This document shows, piece by piece, positions 1 through 10,475 of a stretch of DNA of 64,000 bases (the first letter of the stretch is position 1; every line of letters starts with the position of its first letter). The stretch comes from Pseudarthrobacter sulfonivorans (GTDB lineage: Bacteria > Actinomycetota > Actinomycetes > Actinomycetales > Micrococcaceae). The DNA is taken from positions 310,001 to 374,000 of the forward strand of contig NZ_CP013747.1 in the NCBI RefSeq assembly GCF_001484605.1. The letters are read 5' to 3'. The translations under genes and the position numbers were made by a program. The notes below the pieces were generated by a model. The model saw nothing but the letters and a program-made list of their open reading frames with translations, made no database searches and was not told the DNA's origin.

Positions 1-405
1 CATATCAGCCCCGACGAGATCCTCGCTGTCCTTGACTACGCGAGGCCCCGCGGCATTCGGGTGCTTGTAAACCACGTCTTCTACCTGCCCCGGGTCGATG
101 AGGAGTTCCTGGCCAAGGTTGTGACAGGAGGCGGGGCCATCGAGCTGATCAGTGCGTTGATGCTGGTGCCGTCCCTGCAGAGCGACCTGGACTATACGTA
201 CGCGCGGCTAGTGGCAACCATCAGGCGATTCGGCGCGGAAAACTTCGTTCTGGCCTCGGACGGCGGGGGCGTCTCCATGGCGCTGTGGCCGGATGAGCAA
301 CTGCGGATGTTCGCGCGCCTGCTCCTCAATGCCGGCCTCACCGAGGCCGAACTCGACCAGACGCTTCGCACCAATCCTGCCCGGCTCATCGGGCTGTCCA
401 CCTAA
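1..405 (+). CDS. Amidohydrolase-like protein, C-terminal part (cut by window edge)
   Basis: The frame is open from base 1 (H-I-S-P-D-E-I) and ends at TAA 403-405, so the 5' part lies outside the window. About 134 residues remain. The text resembles the C-terminal half of TIM-barrel metal-dependent hydrolases of amidohydrolase type: NHVFYLP after a beta strand, a late ASDGG segment where these enzymes carry the metal-binding Asp, and a closing TNPARLIGL motif typical of the last helix. It lies 20 bp before the SDR gene on the same strand, which suggests one operon. The substrate cannot be inferred from this fragment. Confidence 0.6.
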   Translation, partial: HISPDEILAVLDYARPRGIRVLVNHVFYLPRVDEEFLAKVVTGGGAIELISALMLVPSLQSDLDYTYARLVATIRRFGAENFVLASDGGGVSMALWPDEQLRMFARLLLNAGLTEAELDQTLRTNPARLIGLST

Positions 406-425
406 CACCCCCACACGGAGGCATC

Positions 426-1178
426 ATGAATACCATTGATCTGAATAACAAGGTCGCCATTGTCACTGGTGGCGCACAGGGCATCGGCCGGGCCATCGCT
501 GAACGCCTGCTTCGATCCGGCGCGGAGGTCCACATTTGGGACGTCGACACCGCCGCTCTTTCCACGTCGGCCCAGGAACTGGGGTTGTTGGGCAAGGTGG
601 TGGCGCATGAGGTCGACCAAACCGATTTCGCCGCCGTGGCAACAGCGGCCAAAGCGGTTGAGCAGTCTCACGGAAAAATTGACATCCTCGTTAACAACGC
701 GGGCATCGCCGGGCCAGCCAAGCCTCTGCTTGAGTACAGCCCGCAGGAGTGGGGTGCGGTCATTGACGTCGATCTGAACGGAGCGTTCAACTGCTGCCAT
801 GCCGTCGTGCCGGTCATGGTGAAGAACAACTACGGGCGCGTGCTGAATGTTGCTTCCGTCGCGGGCAAGGAAGGCAATCCCAACGCCGCGGCCTATTCGG
901 CCGCCAAGGCTGGAGTCATTGCCATGACGAAGTCGCTGGCCAAAGAACTGGCTCACCACGAAATTGCCGTCAACTGCATCACCCCTACTGCAGTTGCGAC
1001 AAAGATCTTCGATCAAGTGACCGTGGAGCACATCGGGTACATTCTCGAACGCATACCCCGGGGCCGCTTTCTGAAGGCCGAGGAGCTTGCGGCCATGGTG
1101 GCCTGGCTGGTCAGTGCCGAGAACTCCTTCACGACGGGAGCAGCGTTTGACCTGTCCGGGGGGCGGGCCACTTACTGA
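426..1178 (+). CDS. SDR family NAD(P)-dependent oxidoreductase
   Basis: A 250-residue classical short-chain dehydrogenase/reductase. The TGxxxGxG nucleotide loop is at residues 14-21, NNAG at 90-93, and the catalytic Ser144-Tyr157-Lys161 triad is intact. An acidic residue at the end of beta-2 (WDVD, about residues 38-41) favours NAD(H) over NADP(H) (family rule). A GGAG box sits 5 bp before the ATG. It probably oxidises a hydroxy intermediate or reduces a keto one. With the Old Yellow Enzyme just downstream it could form an alcohol/enone redox pair (inference). The substrate is unknown; FabG-like naming would be only a fold-level call. Confidence 0.85.
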   Translation: MNTIDLNNKVAIVTGGAQGIGRAIAERLLRSGAEVHIWDVDTAALSTSAQELGLLGKVVAHEVDQTDFAAVATAAKAVEQSHGKIDILVNNAGIAGPAKPLLEYSPQEWGAVIDVDLNGAFNCCHAVVPVMVKNNYGRVLNVASVAGKEGNPNAAAYSAAKAGVIAMTKSLAKELAHHEIAVNCITPTAVATKIFDQVTVEHIGYILERIPRGRFLKAEELAAMVAWLVSAENSFTTGAAFDLSGGRATY

Positions 1179-1286
1179 GCCGCCAGTAGTTCGGCTAGCC
1201 CGGATCCCTAGGTCGTGAGGATCCTCTGACGGACTGAGTAATCCACAGACCAAGGACTTCAGGAAACCCACCTAAGAGGAGAAAAC

Positions 1287-2480
1287 ATGGGTACGAACCC
1301 AACGCTTTTGACACCAATGACGATTCGCGGGGTGACTCTGCGCAACCGCATCGTTCTCTCTCCGATGCTTACTTACGCGGCAGAGGCCGGCTACGTCAAT
1401 GACTGGCACCTGGTGCATCTCGGCAAGTTTGCTCTCGGCGGGTGCGGTTTGGTGTTCATGGAATCTACCAAGGTCGATCCTGGTGGTCTCACGACGCCGA
1501 GGGACTGCGGCATATGGAAGGACGATTTCATTCCTGGGCTGCAGCGGATCACGCGGTTCCTGAAGCAGCACGGGGCCGTGGCAGGGATCCAGCTCGGGCA
1601 CTCAGGCAGGAAGGCTCGGAACTCAGTGCCGTGGCAGGGGCGGTCACAACTGCCGAGTCCGTTTCCTGACGTGGAAGACGGAACCGACTGGGAGCTGGTC
1701 GCACCCAGCCCGTTGCCAGCCGGGCCTGGCCTGGAGGTTCCGCGCGAACTGACCATCGCGGAGATCCACGAGATGATCTCTGGTTGGGGGGCGGCCGCCC
1801 GGCGTGCCCATGAGGCCGGTTTCGATGTCCTGGAAGTCCACGGAGCCCACGGATATTTGATCCACCAATTCCTCTCCCCCACAGCCAACCAGCGCACAGA
1901 CGCCTATGGCGGAAGCCTGGAGAACAGAATGCGGTTCGCCATTGAGGTAGTGACGGAGGTGCGCCGGCACTGGCCCGAGGATAAGCCCCTGTTCTTCCGT
2001 GTCTCCGCTGTCGATGAAGACGGCGGCACGCTGGAAGAGACAATTGCACTTTCCCGGGCATTGCGTGAGCTGGGAGTCGACGTAATCGACTGCAGCACCG
2101 GCGGCATGCCGAGGCGGGGCGAAAGGACTATGCCGACATCCGGCTATGGATACCAGGTCCCCTACGCAGAAGAAATACGCCATGCGGCGGACATAGCGAC
2201 CATGGCTGTCGGCCTGATCATCCATGCAGACCAAGCCGAAGCCATCTTGAACGAAGGCCGTGCTGACCTCATCGCTATCGGCCGGGAATTGCTCCACAAC
2301 CCCAACTGGACGTTCGATGCGGCCGACAAGCTCGGTGTAGAGCAGCCGTACAACAGCGCACCGGAGGCGTACGGATATTGGATGGAAAAGCGGCGTGGTG
2401 GCGATGTCGACTTCTTGGCCGGGTTAAGCACCCGGCCTTCCACCTGGCAGGCAGGAATCGATGCCGGCGGCGGGGTGTGA
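1287..2480 (+). CDS. NADH:flavin oxidoreductase, Old Yellow Enzyme family (YqjM-like)
   Basis: A 397-residue FMN-dependent TIM barrel that reduces activated C=C bonds of enones or enoates. GHSGRKA (104-110) matches the FMN-contacting segment of YqjM-type enzymes. The substrate-anchoring His pair is in HGAHGYL (His185, His188), and RTDAYGGSLENR (203-214) is the family signature. Odd point: YqjM-type enzymes carry a redox-tuning Cys in the PMCMYS segment, whereas here the stretch reads PMLTYA (26-31), so that Cys is replaced by Leu28. An AGAGGAG box precedes the ATG. It lies between the SDR and the racemase-like gene and is probably co-transcribed with them. Reduction of an unsaturated cyclic ketone or acid is plausible but not shown. 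Confidence 0.88.
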   Translation: MGTNPTLLTPMTIRGVTLRNRIVLSPMLTYAAEAGYVNDWHLVHLGKFALGGCGLVFMESTKVDPGGLTTPRDCGIWKDDFIPGLQRITRFLKQHGAVAGIQLGHSGRKARNSVPWQGRSQLPSPFPDVEDGTDWELVAPSPLPAGPGLEVPRELTIAEIHEMISGWGAAARRAHEAGFDVLEVHGAHGYLIHQFLSPTANQRTDAYGGSLENRMRFAIEVVTEVRRHWPEDKPLFFRVSAVDEDGGTLEETIALSRALRELGVDVIDCSTGGMPRRGERTMPTSGYGYQVPYAEEIRHAADIATMAVGLIIHADQAEAILNEGRADLIAIGRELLHNPNWTFDAADKLGVEQPYNSAPEAYGYWMEKRRGGDVDFLAGLSTRPSTWQAGIDAGGGV

Positions 2481-2530
2481 GGTGACTTCCGTCCGACACC
2501 CACATCTATCCGAAAGCGAGTGAGTGCCAA

Positions 2531-3343
2531 ATGACCATCCGAATCTGGCACCAAAGTTATACAGACCTGACGGCATTGCCCGGTTATGCGCAGATGCTTG
2601 CCGAGCATGCGGCACGGATCTGCGGTCCCGACGTTGATGTCGTACTCCACGGGGTTGATCCAGGCACATATCCAAAGGGGTTTATGGCTGTGGACGTCGG
2701 AGGCTTCGAGATGGTGAGGACGCTGATCGATCAGCAGATCGTCAGGAACTGCATGCGCGCCGAGGAACAAGGGTTCGATGCCGTGGCCATCAGTTGCTTC
2801 GTAGATCCTGGCCTGGACCTTGCCCGCAGCCTGGTCGACATACCCGTTGTCAGCTCCTGCCAGACATCACTCCTCGTGTCCGCCACGATGGGGACCCGGT
2901 TCGGCATGATCGGACTCGACCGGAACATGGCAGACATCCTCACCGGGCTGGTCGATCGATACGGTTTTCGCGACAAAGTCGTTCGCATTGCGTCTCCCGA
3001 GCCTCCGCTCCGTGAGAACGAGCTGGACGCTGCCTTCGCCGACCCTGCTCATATTCTGGACCGACTGACGCAGGAGATTGCCAAGCTCATAGCGGAAGGC
3101 GCAGACGTCATCATCCCGGCTGAGGGCGTGCTGAATACTCTCCTCGTGCATGGCGGAGTGCAAAGAGTGCAGGACGTACCAGTGCTGGATTCCTATGGGG
3201 CGCTACTCAGTTACGCTCTGATGCTCGTCCAGCTCCAGGAGACGTCCGGGCTGAGAGCCGGCCGAACGGGCCATTATGCACGCCCGCCGGCGGGCCTGGT
3301 ACGCCATGTCCAGCGTGTATCAGCCCAAGGCTGGGACACATAG
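2531..3343 (+). CDS. Asp/Glu/hydantoin racemase-superfamily protein
   Basis: A 270-residue protein with the two-domain racemase/decarboxylase architecture. The first catalytic-type cysteine is present in AISCFVDPG (Cys89), and a TRFGMIGL segment begins the next half. In two-base racemases a second Cys sits in a GADVIVLGC-like motif; here the equivalent stretch is GADVIIPAEGV and the position is Glu198. A one-cysteine protein of this superfamily fits better with a decarboxylase, isomerase or lyase role (as in arylmalonate decarboxylase or maleate isomerase-type proteins) than with a racemase. It lies between the Old Yellow Enzyme and the quinone oxidoreductase on the same strand. The substrate is unknown. 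Confidence 0.75.
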   Translation: MTIRIWHQSYTDLTALPGYAQMLAEHAARICGPDVDVVLHGVDPGTYPKGFMAVDVGGFEMVRTLIDQQIVRNCMRAEEQGFDAVAISCFVDPGLDLARSLVDIPVVSSCQTSLLVSATMGTRFGMIGLDRNMADILTGLVDRYGFRDKVVRIASPEPPLRENELDAAFADPAHILDRLTQEIAKLIAEGADVIIPAEGVLNTLLVHGGVQRVQDVPVLDSYGALLSYALMLVQLQETSGLRAGRTGHYARPPAGLVRHVQRVSAQGWDT

Positions 3344-3460
3344 CCAAAGCCCCGCCCACTGAGTGGCAGACGCCCCATAACCCTAATCGGCGACCGGATC
3401 TGCCGGCAGCATTGCCCCAAAAGCGAACCAACCTAGTGACCAGAACTGAAGGAGAAGCTG

Positions 3461-4435
3461 TTGAAGCGAGTATATTTTCTGGGGGCCGGCGGCAATGAAG
3501 TCCTGGATCTCGAGACGCTCCCGGACCCTCACCCGGGGGACGAGCAAGTGCTGCTCCAGGTCAGGTACGCCGGCCTCAACCCTCTCGACGTGATCCAACG
3601 GAACGGGAAGTACCCAATCCCCGAGGGCGCCTCTCCCTATCACCCCGGCGTTGAAGTCGCAGGGACAGTTATAGCGGTCGGCGCGAAGGTTCGCCGTTGG
3701 ATCGAGGGCGATCGCGTGATGGGGCTCGTTTCAGAGGCCGCCCTCGCGGACCGGGTCCTCGCGCAGCAGGACCATTTACTGGCAGTGCCGGAATCAATTT
3801 CTGATCTCGCCGCTGCTACCTTGCCCGAAGCAATCATCACAGGCTTCGACGCGCTGCAGAGGGCACGCACACAACTTGGGGACCGGGTGGTCATTCGTGG
3901 AGTGAATGGCGGGGTAGGGCTTGCGGCCTATCAGATTGCAAAGGCCATGGGAGCGGTGCCGCTGGGTATCGTCCGCTCCGCTCAAACGGCCAACAACCTG
4001 GACCGTCTGGGAGTGACGACCGTCCTGGAAGATGACTTCGTCGCAGAAATACGGGAACGGAACGGAGCTGACGTCATTATTGAACTCGTCGGTGGGGCAT
4101 ACATCGCGCAGGACCTGCGCGTCGTCGCCTCAGGCGGCCGGATCGTTGTGGTCAGTGTCGCGGGAGGCAACGAAGCAACCATCCCCACGAATCATCTCTT
4201 GGGTAAGCGCGTGGACCTGATGGGAACCGTGCTCCGGCCCAGGACCAACGGCGAGAAGGCACTACTGATTTCCGAGGTTCGGAAGCACGTGCTCCCGCTG
4301 ATAGCCGACGGACAACTGACGATTCCTGTCGAGGGGGTCTTCCCAGCCAAAAGCGTTGCCGACGCATTCGATCACCTCGAAAAGCCAGGGAAGATCGGCA
4401 AGGTACTGCTCGACTTTGAGAACGCCATCTCATGA
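3461..4435 (+). CDS. Quinone oxidoreductase-like zinc-independent MDR protein
   Basis: A 324-residue medium-chain dehydrogenase/reductase. The start is TTG, chosen because GAAGGAG lies about 9 bp upstream and the first residues (KRVYFLGAGGNEVL) are typical of quinone oxidoreductases. No catalytic or structural zinc cysteines are visible. The nucleotide-binding motif is VNGGVGLAAYQIAKAMG (about residues 148-164), where most relatives have xxGGVG. It probably reduces quinones or alpha,beta-unsaturated carbonyls with NADPH (family knowledge). It closes the SDR/OYE/racemase group; a 211-bp gap then separates it from the carboxylase genes. Confidence 0.82.
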   Translation: MKRVYFLGAGGNEVLDLETLPDPHPGDEQVLLQVRYAGLNPLDVIQRNGKYPIPEGASPYHPGVEVAGTVIAVGAKVRRWIEGDRVMGLVSEAALADRVLAQQDHLLAVPESISDLAAATLPEAIITGFDALQRARTQLGDRVVIRGVNGGVGLAAYQIAKAMGAVPLGIVRSAQTANNLDRLGVTTVLEDDFVAEIRERNGADVIIELVGGAYIAQDLRVVASGGRIVVVSVAGGNEATIPTNHLLGKRVDLMGTVLRPRTNGEKALLISEVRKHVLPLIADGQLTIPVEGVFPAKSVADAFDHLEKPGKIGKVLLDFENAIS

Positions 4436-4646
4436 CGACCGGACGTACAACGGCGGATTTCCGTCGAGCTTGTCCTAACAGCACGCCGGCCTTCCGCACA
4501 GCGAATAGATAGCTCGCGCCTAGCGTACGAAGCGCCCCGGGACGGGGCCAAACAGGGCGCATCATCGGTGGAGCCGATATGGCAGTAATCCCCGCCCGGG
4601 GTTCCACGGCAAGACAATATTTTTCTCCAGGATTGGACAAGGACAG

Positions 4647-6257
<1,611 letters not shown>

Positions 6258-6292
6258 CCGCCATGACCACACCAGCTCAAGGAAGCACTTCC

Positions 6293-8383
6293 ATGACCAC
6301 CAGAACCTTCGACACCGTGTTGGTCGCCAACCGCGGTGAAATCGCCTGCCGCGTCATCCGGACCCTGCGCCGCCTCGGAATCACGTCCGTCGCTGTGTAC
6401 TCGGACGCCGACGCCGACGCCCGCCACGTACAGGAGGCGGACGTTGCCGTCCGGATCGGCCCCGCCCAGGCGGCAGAAAGCTACCTGAAGATCGAGGCCA
6501 TCATCCAGGCCTGCAACGACACCGGCGCCCAGGCCGTGCACCCCGGCTACGGCTTCCTCAGCGAGAACGTCGACTTTGCCCGCGCCCTGGAGGCAGCAGG
6601 CATCACCTTCATCGGCCCGGACGTGCAGTCCATCAACATGATGGGAGACAAGATCCGGTCCAAGAACCACGTAATCGCGCACGGCGTTCCCGTGGTCCCG
6701 GGAATCGCCGAACCAGGACTGAGCAATGAGCAACTGGTCGACGCCGCGGACGGCGTCGGCTTCCCGCTGCTCATCAAACCCTCCGCAGGCGGCGGCGGCA
6801 AGGGCATGCACGTAGTGGAACGGGCCGAGGACCTGCCAGCCACCCTGGAAACAGCCCGGCGCGTGGCCAAGAGCTCCTTCGGAGACGACACACTCTTCCT
6901 GGAACGCCTGGTCCGCTCCCCCCGGCACATCGAGGTCCAGGTCCTCGCCGACCGCCACGGCAACACCATCCACCTGGGCGAACGTGAATGTTCCCTGCAA
7001 CGCCGGCACCAGAAGGTCATCGAAGAGGCCCCCGCACCGCTGCTGCAGAGCCTGCCGAACGGCGCCGAGATCCGGGCACGGATCGGTGCGGCGGCCGTTG
7101 ACGCGGCCCGTTCCGTGAACTACGTGGGCGCCGGCACCGTGGAGTTCCTGGTCTCCGACGAGGCCCCCGACGAGTTCTTCTTCATGGAAATGAACACCCG
7201 TCTCCAGGTGGAGCATCCCGTCACCGAAGAGGTCGTCCGCGTCAACGGCGAACGGCTGGACCTGGTCGAATGGCAGGTCCGCGTCGCAGCCGGTGAGGTC
7301 CTCACCGTCGCGCAGTCCGACGTCGTACTCGAAGGACACGCGATCGAAGCGCGCGTCTACGCCGAAGACCCTTCCCACGGTTTCATGCCGTCGATCGGCC
7401 GGCTGCTCGAGATCCGTGAACCCTCCGGTCCCGGCGTCAGAGTGGACAGCTCCCTGGTTGAGGGTCTGGAGGTCTCGCCGCACTATGACCCTATGATCGC
7501 CAAGGTCATCGTCTGGAACGCAGACCGCGGACAGGCCCTGGGCACCCTGGACCGGGCCCTTGCCGATACAGTCCTGCTGGGTGTGAAAACCAACGTCGAG
7601 TACCTGCGGCTGCTCATCGCCGACGAGGACGTCGCCGCGGGGCGGCTCGATACGACCCTGATCGACCGCAAAATCGCCGGCATGCCGTTCCGGACTTTCA
7701 GCAGCGAAGACCTTGCCCTCGCCGCCCACGCATTGACCGGCAGCCAGCCGGATGCTCCCGGACCCTGGGGCGCCGGGGACGGCTGGCGGGTGGGCCGTCA
7801 TGCGACGTCGTCGATCCAGCTGGAAGTCGACGGCCAGACACACACCGTCACCGCCAGCCGCGACACGGAGGGGCAGACATTCGGCATCGACGGGGAATTG
7901 TTCCGCGTCAAGTCCCTGGCCGACGGTTCAGCCTCCGTGAACGGCGCCCGAAGGCGGGTCGCTACCGCCACCTCCGCCGACGGCACCGCGTGGCTGGGCA
8001 TCGATGGCTGGGGCGGGTCCGCACGGCAGCTCAGCCGCCAGGAACAGCTCCAGCGCGGGCTCGCCTCCCTGAAACGCGACGCCGGCACAGCCTCCCCCGA
8101 AGTCCGTTCACCCATGCCGGGCACCGTCATCGCGGTGGAAGTCGCCGATCTCGACCTCGTGGAGGAAGGGCAACCGCTGCTCTCCATCGAGGCGATGAAG
8201 ATGGAGCACCAACTCAACGCACCCATCTCCGGAATCGTACGGCTAAGCCTGAAAGTGGGAGACCTGGTCAAAGCCGCGCAGATCGTGGCAACCGTGGAAC
8301 CGCTCTCCCTGGACACCACGGACGCAAACCCTCACGACACCGTCGAAGCAGCCGCACAAGAACTCGAAGAAGCGAAGGGATAA
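6293..8383 (+). CDS. Acyl-CoA carboxylase biotin carboxylase/BCCP (alpha) subunit
   Basis: The protein has 696 residues from the ATG at 6293, chosen because AAGGAAG lies 7-8 bp upstream and the protein then begins directly with the biotin carboxylase fold (VLVANRGEIACRVIRT). An ATG at 6263 would add ten residues. Domain order: biotin carboxylase with the ATP-grasp loop SAGGGGKGMHVV and the ERECSLQRRHQK and EMNTRLQVEHPVTE motifs, a linker, then a C-terminal biotinyl domain with EAMKMEH. The biotinylated residue is about Lys636. It acts with the upstream beta subunit to carboxylate a branched acyl- or enoyl-CoA in the cytoplasm. The product would be passed to the MaoC hydratase and CitE-type lyase that follow immediately. 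Confidence 0.93.
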   Translation: MTTRTFDTVLVANRGEIACRVIRTLRRLGITSVAVYSDADADARHVQEADVAVRIGPAQAAESYLKIEAIIQACNDTGAQAVHPGYGFLSENVDFARALEAAGITFIGPDVQSINMMGDKIRSKNHVIAHGVPVVPGIAEPGLSNEQLVDAADGVGFPLLIKPSAGGGGKGMHVVERAEDLPATLETARRVAKSSFGDDTLFLERLVRSPRHIEVQVLADRHGNTIHLGERECSLQRRHQKVIEEAPAPLLQSLPNGAEIRARIGAAAVDAARSVNYVGAGTVEFLVSDEAPDEFFFMEMNTRLQVEHPVTEEVVRVNGERLDLVEWQVRVAAGEVLTVAQSDVVLEGHAIEARVYAEDPSHGFMPSIGRLLEIREPSGPGVRVDSSLVEGLEVSPHYDPMIAKVIVWNADRGQALGTLDRALADTVLLGVKTNVEYLRLLIADEDVAAGRLDTTLIDRKIAGMPFRTFSSEDLALAAHALTGSQPDAPGPWGAGDGWRVGRHATSSIQLEVDGQTHTVTASRDTEGQTFGIDGELFRVKSLADGSASVNGARRRVATATSADGTAWLGIDGWGGSARQLSRQEQLQRGLASLKRDAGTASPEVRSPMPGTVIAVEVADLDLVEEGQPLLSIEAMKMEHQLNAPISGIVRLSLKVGDLVKAAQIVATVEPLSLDTTDANPHDTVEAAAQELEEAKG

Positions 8384-8387
8384 TCCA

Positions 8388-8900
8388 ATGGACACCACTG
8401 AGATCAAACGCATTCAACAGCGCGGACTCTACCTTGATGAGCTGGAGGAGGGCGCGGTCTACGCCCACCGGCCAGGGCGCACCCTCACGGAAACGGACAA
8501 CGTCCTCTTCACCTCGCTGACCATGAACAACCAAGGCCTGCACCTCGATGCCGCATGGAGCGCCACCCAGCCCTTCGGCCAGAGACTCATGAACTCCCTC
8601 TTCACCCTGGGCACCATGATCGGCCAGTCCGTTCCCCAGATGACCGAGGGCACCATCATCGGCCAGCTCGGCCTGACGGACGTCCGCTTCCCACACCCAA
8701 TGTTCCACGGCGACACCCTCTACACCGAAACAGAGGTGACCGAGGTCCGGCTGTCAGCATCCCGCCCGGGACAAGGAGTAGTGGGCATGAAGCACACCGG
8801 ACGGAACCAGGATGGCGTCGTCGTAGCCGAAGCAACGCGCTCGTGCCTGATGTGGACCCGCGATGCCCACGAGGCCCTCATGCCCGCGGAAAAGGAGTAG
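8388..8900 (+). CDS. MaoC-family acyl-CoA hydratase/dehydratase
   Basis: A 170-residue single hot-dog protein. It carries the hydratase segment LTMNNQGLHLDAAWSA (about residues 44-59) with the conserved His-x-Asp, as in mesaconyl/itaconyl-CoA-hydratase-like MaoC proteins. It starts 4 bp after the carboxylase alpha stop and ends 2 bp before the CitE-type gene, so translation is probably coupled. In Mycobacterium tuberculosis the same order (accD1, accA1, MaoC Rv2499c, CitE-like Rv2498c) belongs to leucine breakdown. By that analogy this enzyme would hydrate methylglutaconyl-CoA to HMG-CoA (inference). Confidence 0.88.
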   Translation: MDTTEIKRIQQRGLYLDELEEGAVYAHRPGRTLTETDNVLFTSLTMNNQGLHLDAAWSATQPFGQRLMNSLFTLGTMIGQSVPQMTEGTIIGQLGLTDVRFPHPMFHGDTLYTETEVTEVRLSASRPGQGVVGMKHTGRNQDGVVVAEATRSCLMWTRDAHEALMPAEKE

Positions 8901-8902
8901 CC

Positions 8903-9778
8903 GTGACAGATTTCGAAATGGGCCCGGCGCTCCTCTTCTGCCCTGCAAGTCGTCCAGACCGCTACGGCAAGGCGATGGACCGGGCCGACGCCGTCATCCT
9001 GGACCTCGAAGACGCCGTGGCCCCACAGGACCGAGAAGAGGCGCGGCAGTCCCTCATAGCGAACCCTATGGATCCGGACCGGACCGTCGTCAGGATCAAC
9101 CCTGCGGGTAGCGACGACTTCGCGCAGGACCTACGAGCCTTGCAGCAGACCCGGTACAAGCACGTCATGCTCGCCAAGACCGAAGAACCGGAGTCACTGG
9201 CCCAACTGGCGGACTACTCCATAGTGGCCCTGTGCGAAACGGCCAAAGGCATCATCAACGCGCCGGCCATCGCGGCCGCCCCCAACGTGGTGGCCCTCAT
9301 GTGGGGCGCTGAAGACATGATCGCCTCACTCGGAGGCACATCCAGCCGCAGGCCCGACGGACAGTACCGTGACGTCGCCCTGCACGCCCGTTCACACGTG
9401 CTGCTCGCCGCAGGAGCGGCCGGAAAGGCCGCCCTGGACTCCGTCTACGTGGACATCGCTGACCTCGCCGGCCTCAAGGAGGAATGCGACGACGCCATCG
9501 CTTCCGGCTTCACCGCGAAAGCATCCATCCACCCCAGCCAGATGCCCGTCATCCGGGCAGCATACACACCCACCCAGACGGAGGTGGAGCAAGCCCAGCG
9601 CATGCTCGCCGCAGCGGAGCAAACCGGCGGGGTCTTCACCTTCGAAGGACGCATGGTCGACGAGCCAGTTCTTCGGCACGCCCGCAAAACGCTCTCACGA
9701 GCCGGGCTTGCGGATGGCCAAGACCAGATGACGGTTCCAGCAACCGGGTCGGTGTCCGACTCGCGAGCCGTCAGGTAA
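8903..9778 (+). CDS. CitE/HpcH-family beta-hydroxyacyl-CoA lyase
   Basis: 291 residues from a GTG start. AAAGGAG lies 5-6 bp upstream, overlapping the end of the MaoC gene. Family motifs: LFCPASRPDRYGKA near the N-terminus (CoA binding), ADAVILDLEDAVAP (metal/Asp strand), ALCETAKGIINAP with the metal-ligand Glu, and WGAEDMIASLGG with the Asp that completes the site; KASIHPSQ closes the barrel. CitE-like lyases cleave or form 3-hydroxy-3-methyl acyl-CoA esters such as citramalyl-, malyl- or HMG-CoA with Mg2+. Placed after a carboxylase and a hydratase, it probably performs the retro-Claisen step to acetyl-CoA plus a keto acid (inference). Confidence 0.87.
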   Translation: MTDFEMGPALLFCPASRPDRYGKAMDRADAVILDLEDAVAPQDREEARQSLIANPMDPDRTVVRINPAGSDDFAQDLRALQQTRYKHVMLAKTEEPESLAQLADYSIVALCETAKGIINAPAIAAAPNVVALMWGAEDMIASLGGTSSRRPDGQYRDVALHARSHVLLAAGAAGKAALDSVYVDIADLAGLKEECDDAIASGFTAKASIHPSQMPVIRAAYTPTQTEVEQAQRMLAAAEQTGGVFTFEGRMVDEPVLRHARKTLSRAGLADGQDQMTVPATGSVSDSRAVR

Positions 9779-9787
9779 GGGGAGTTC

Positions 9788-10129
9788 GTGAAAGAGAACT
9801 TATTACCAATTTGCTTCATGGAGGACCATCCCCCATCCAACCTGCCCGATTCCGGCGAAGTCGAGGGCTACGGCCTGCCGGTCCGGCAGTGGCGGCCCGC
9901 CGCTATTAAGGAGTGGAAATCACTCGGGCGTGGGGAATCAGTCGAGCTTCGCGAGGGCCACAACGTGACTTGTGAGGGATGGGTGGACGATCTAACCGAG
10001 GACGGAACCATAATCTGGATTCATTTAAGCAACGGTATGGGTCGGAAGATGATCCACCTGGATGATGACGTCGAGATTTGGAGCATGGATGCTCAAATGT
10101 GCCAAAAGCAGGCACAGTTGGCCCAGTAG
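9788..10129 (+). CDS. Small uncharacterised protein (GRKMxH family), copy 1
   Basis: 113 residues, starting 9 bp after the CitE-type gene and on the same strand. I do not recognise the family. The C-terminal half is a beta-rich unit: VELREG, then GWVDDLTEDGTIIWIHLS, then GRKMIHLDDDVEIW. This is clearly related to the protein at 63566-63937, which ends another acyl-CoA operon. The shared core (G-V-D-[DE]-x-T-[ED]-D-G-T-x-I-W-I-H-L-S) looks like a small SH3/OB- or PRC-like barrel; this is an impression, not a match. There are no membrane segments, signal peptide or zinc cysteine pattern. It could be a regulatory or scaffold subunit. Confidence 0.65.
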   Translation: MKENLLPICFMEDHPPSNLPDSGEVEGYGLPVRQWRPAAIKEWKSLGRGESVELREGHNVTCEGWVDDLTEDGTIIWIHLSNGMGRKMIHLDDDVEIWSMDAQMCQKQAQLAQ

Positions 10130-10136
10130 GCATGGC

Positions 10137-10290
10137 GCACCATCCGCCTGAGGATATGGTGTCCAGAGCTTTCGGGCAGGATGCCCCGATCGCGCATCGA
10201 AGCCAACTGATCGATAAAAGTGCCGGATGGAAGGCCCAGCCAGTCCAGTCTCCACACTGCCAGGGCGTCGCCAGGTCCCAAAATCGAGCC
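10137..10290 (-). pseudogene. Remnant of a serine resolvase (Tn3-type)
   Basis: On the minus strand a short frame reads GPGDALAVWRLDWLG, followed by FIDQLASMRDRGI. This matches the resolvase/invertase segment that normally reads LRPGDTLVVWRLDRLGRS..., a core helix and strand of the catalytic domain. The catalytic Ser region, the rest of the N-domain and the DNA-binding domain are missing. It marks an old Tn3-family transposon or integron-like insertion between the carboxylase operon and the hydratase gene. The rest of the 346-bp gap holds an operator-like palindrome (10308-10338) and nothing else I can name. Confidence 0.6.
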
Positions 10291-10307
10291 AATTTGACCT
10301 TCACACT

Positions 10308-10338
10308 AGTGTCAACCATGCATGATGAGGTTATGACG
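10308..10338. promoter_or_regulatory. Imperfect palindrome resembling the MerR promoter site at 42685
   Basis: The left arm AGTGTCAACC and right arm GGTTATGAC flank a short spacer. The same arms and layout occur in front of the MerR gene at 42685-42718. MerR-type regulators bind such dyads inside elongated promoter spacers. The nearest downstream gene is the enoyl-CoA hydratase homologue (10476). Its function here is inferred only from similarity to the other site. Confidence 0.4.
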
Positions 10339-10475
10339 TGGCCACAGTTAGCCCGGAGGAAGCAGCAGTGCTAGAACTGCTTGCCGGTTCCTCGGGCAAA
10401 TGCCACGGCCAGGTCGACCATATTCCCGTAGTTCTGATGCGCCCGTAACGGGTTGCTAGAAATGGAGCACACCTC

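Noticed and set aside
10337..10449. Short GTG-started frame (about 37 codons) after the dyad at 10308
   Set aside because: No family resemblance and no conservation evidence; more likely chance in a GC-rich spacer.
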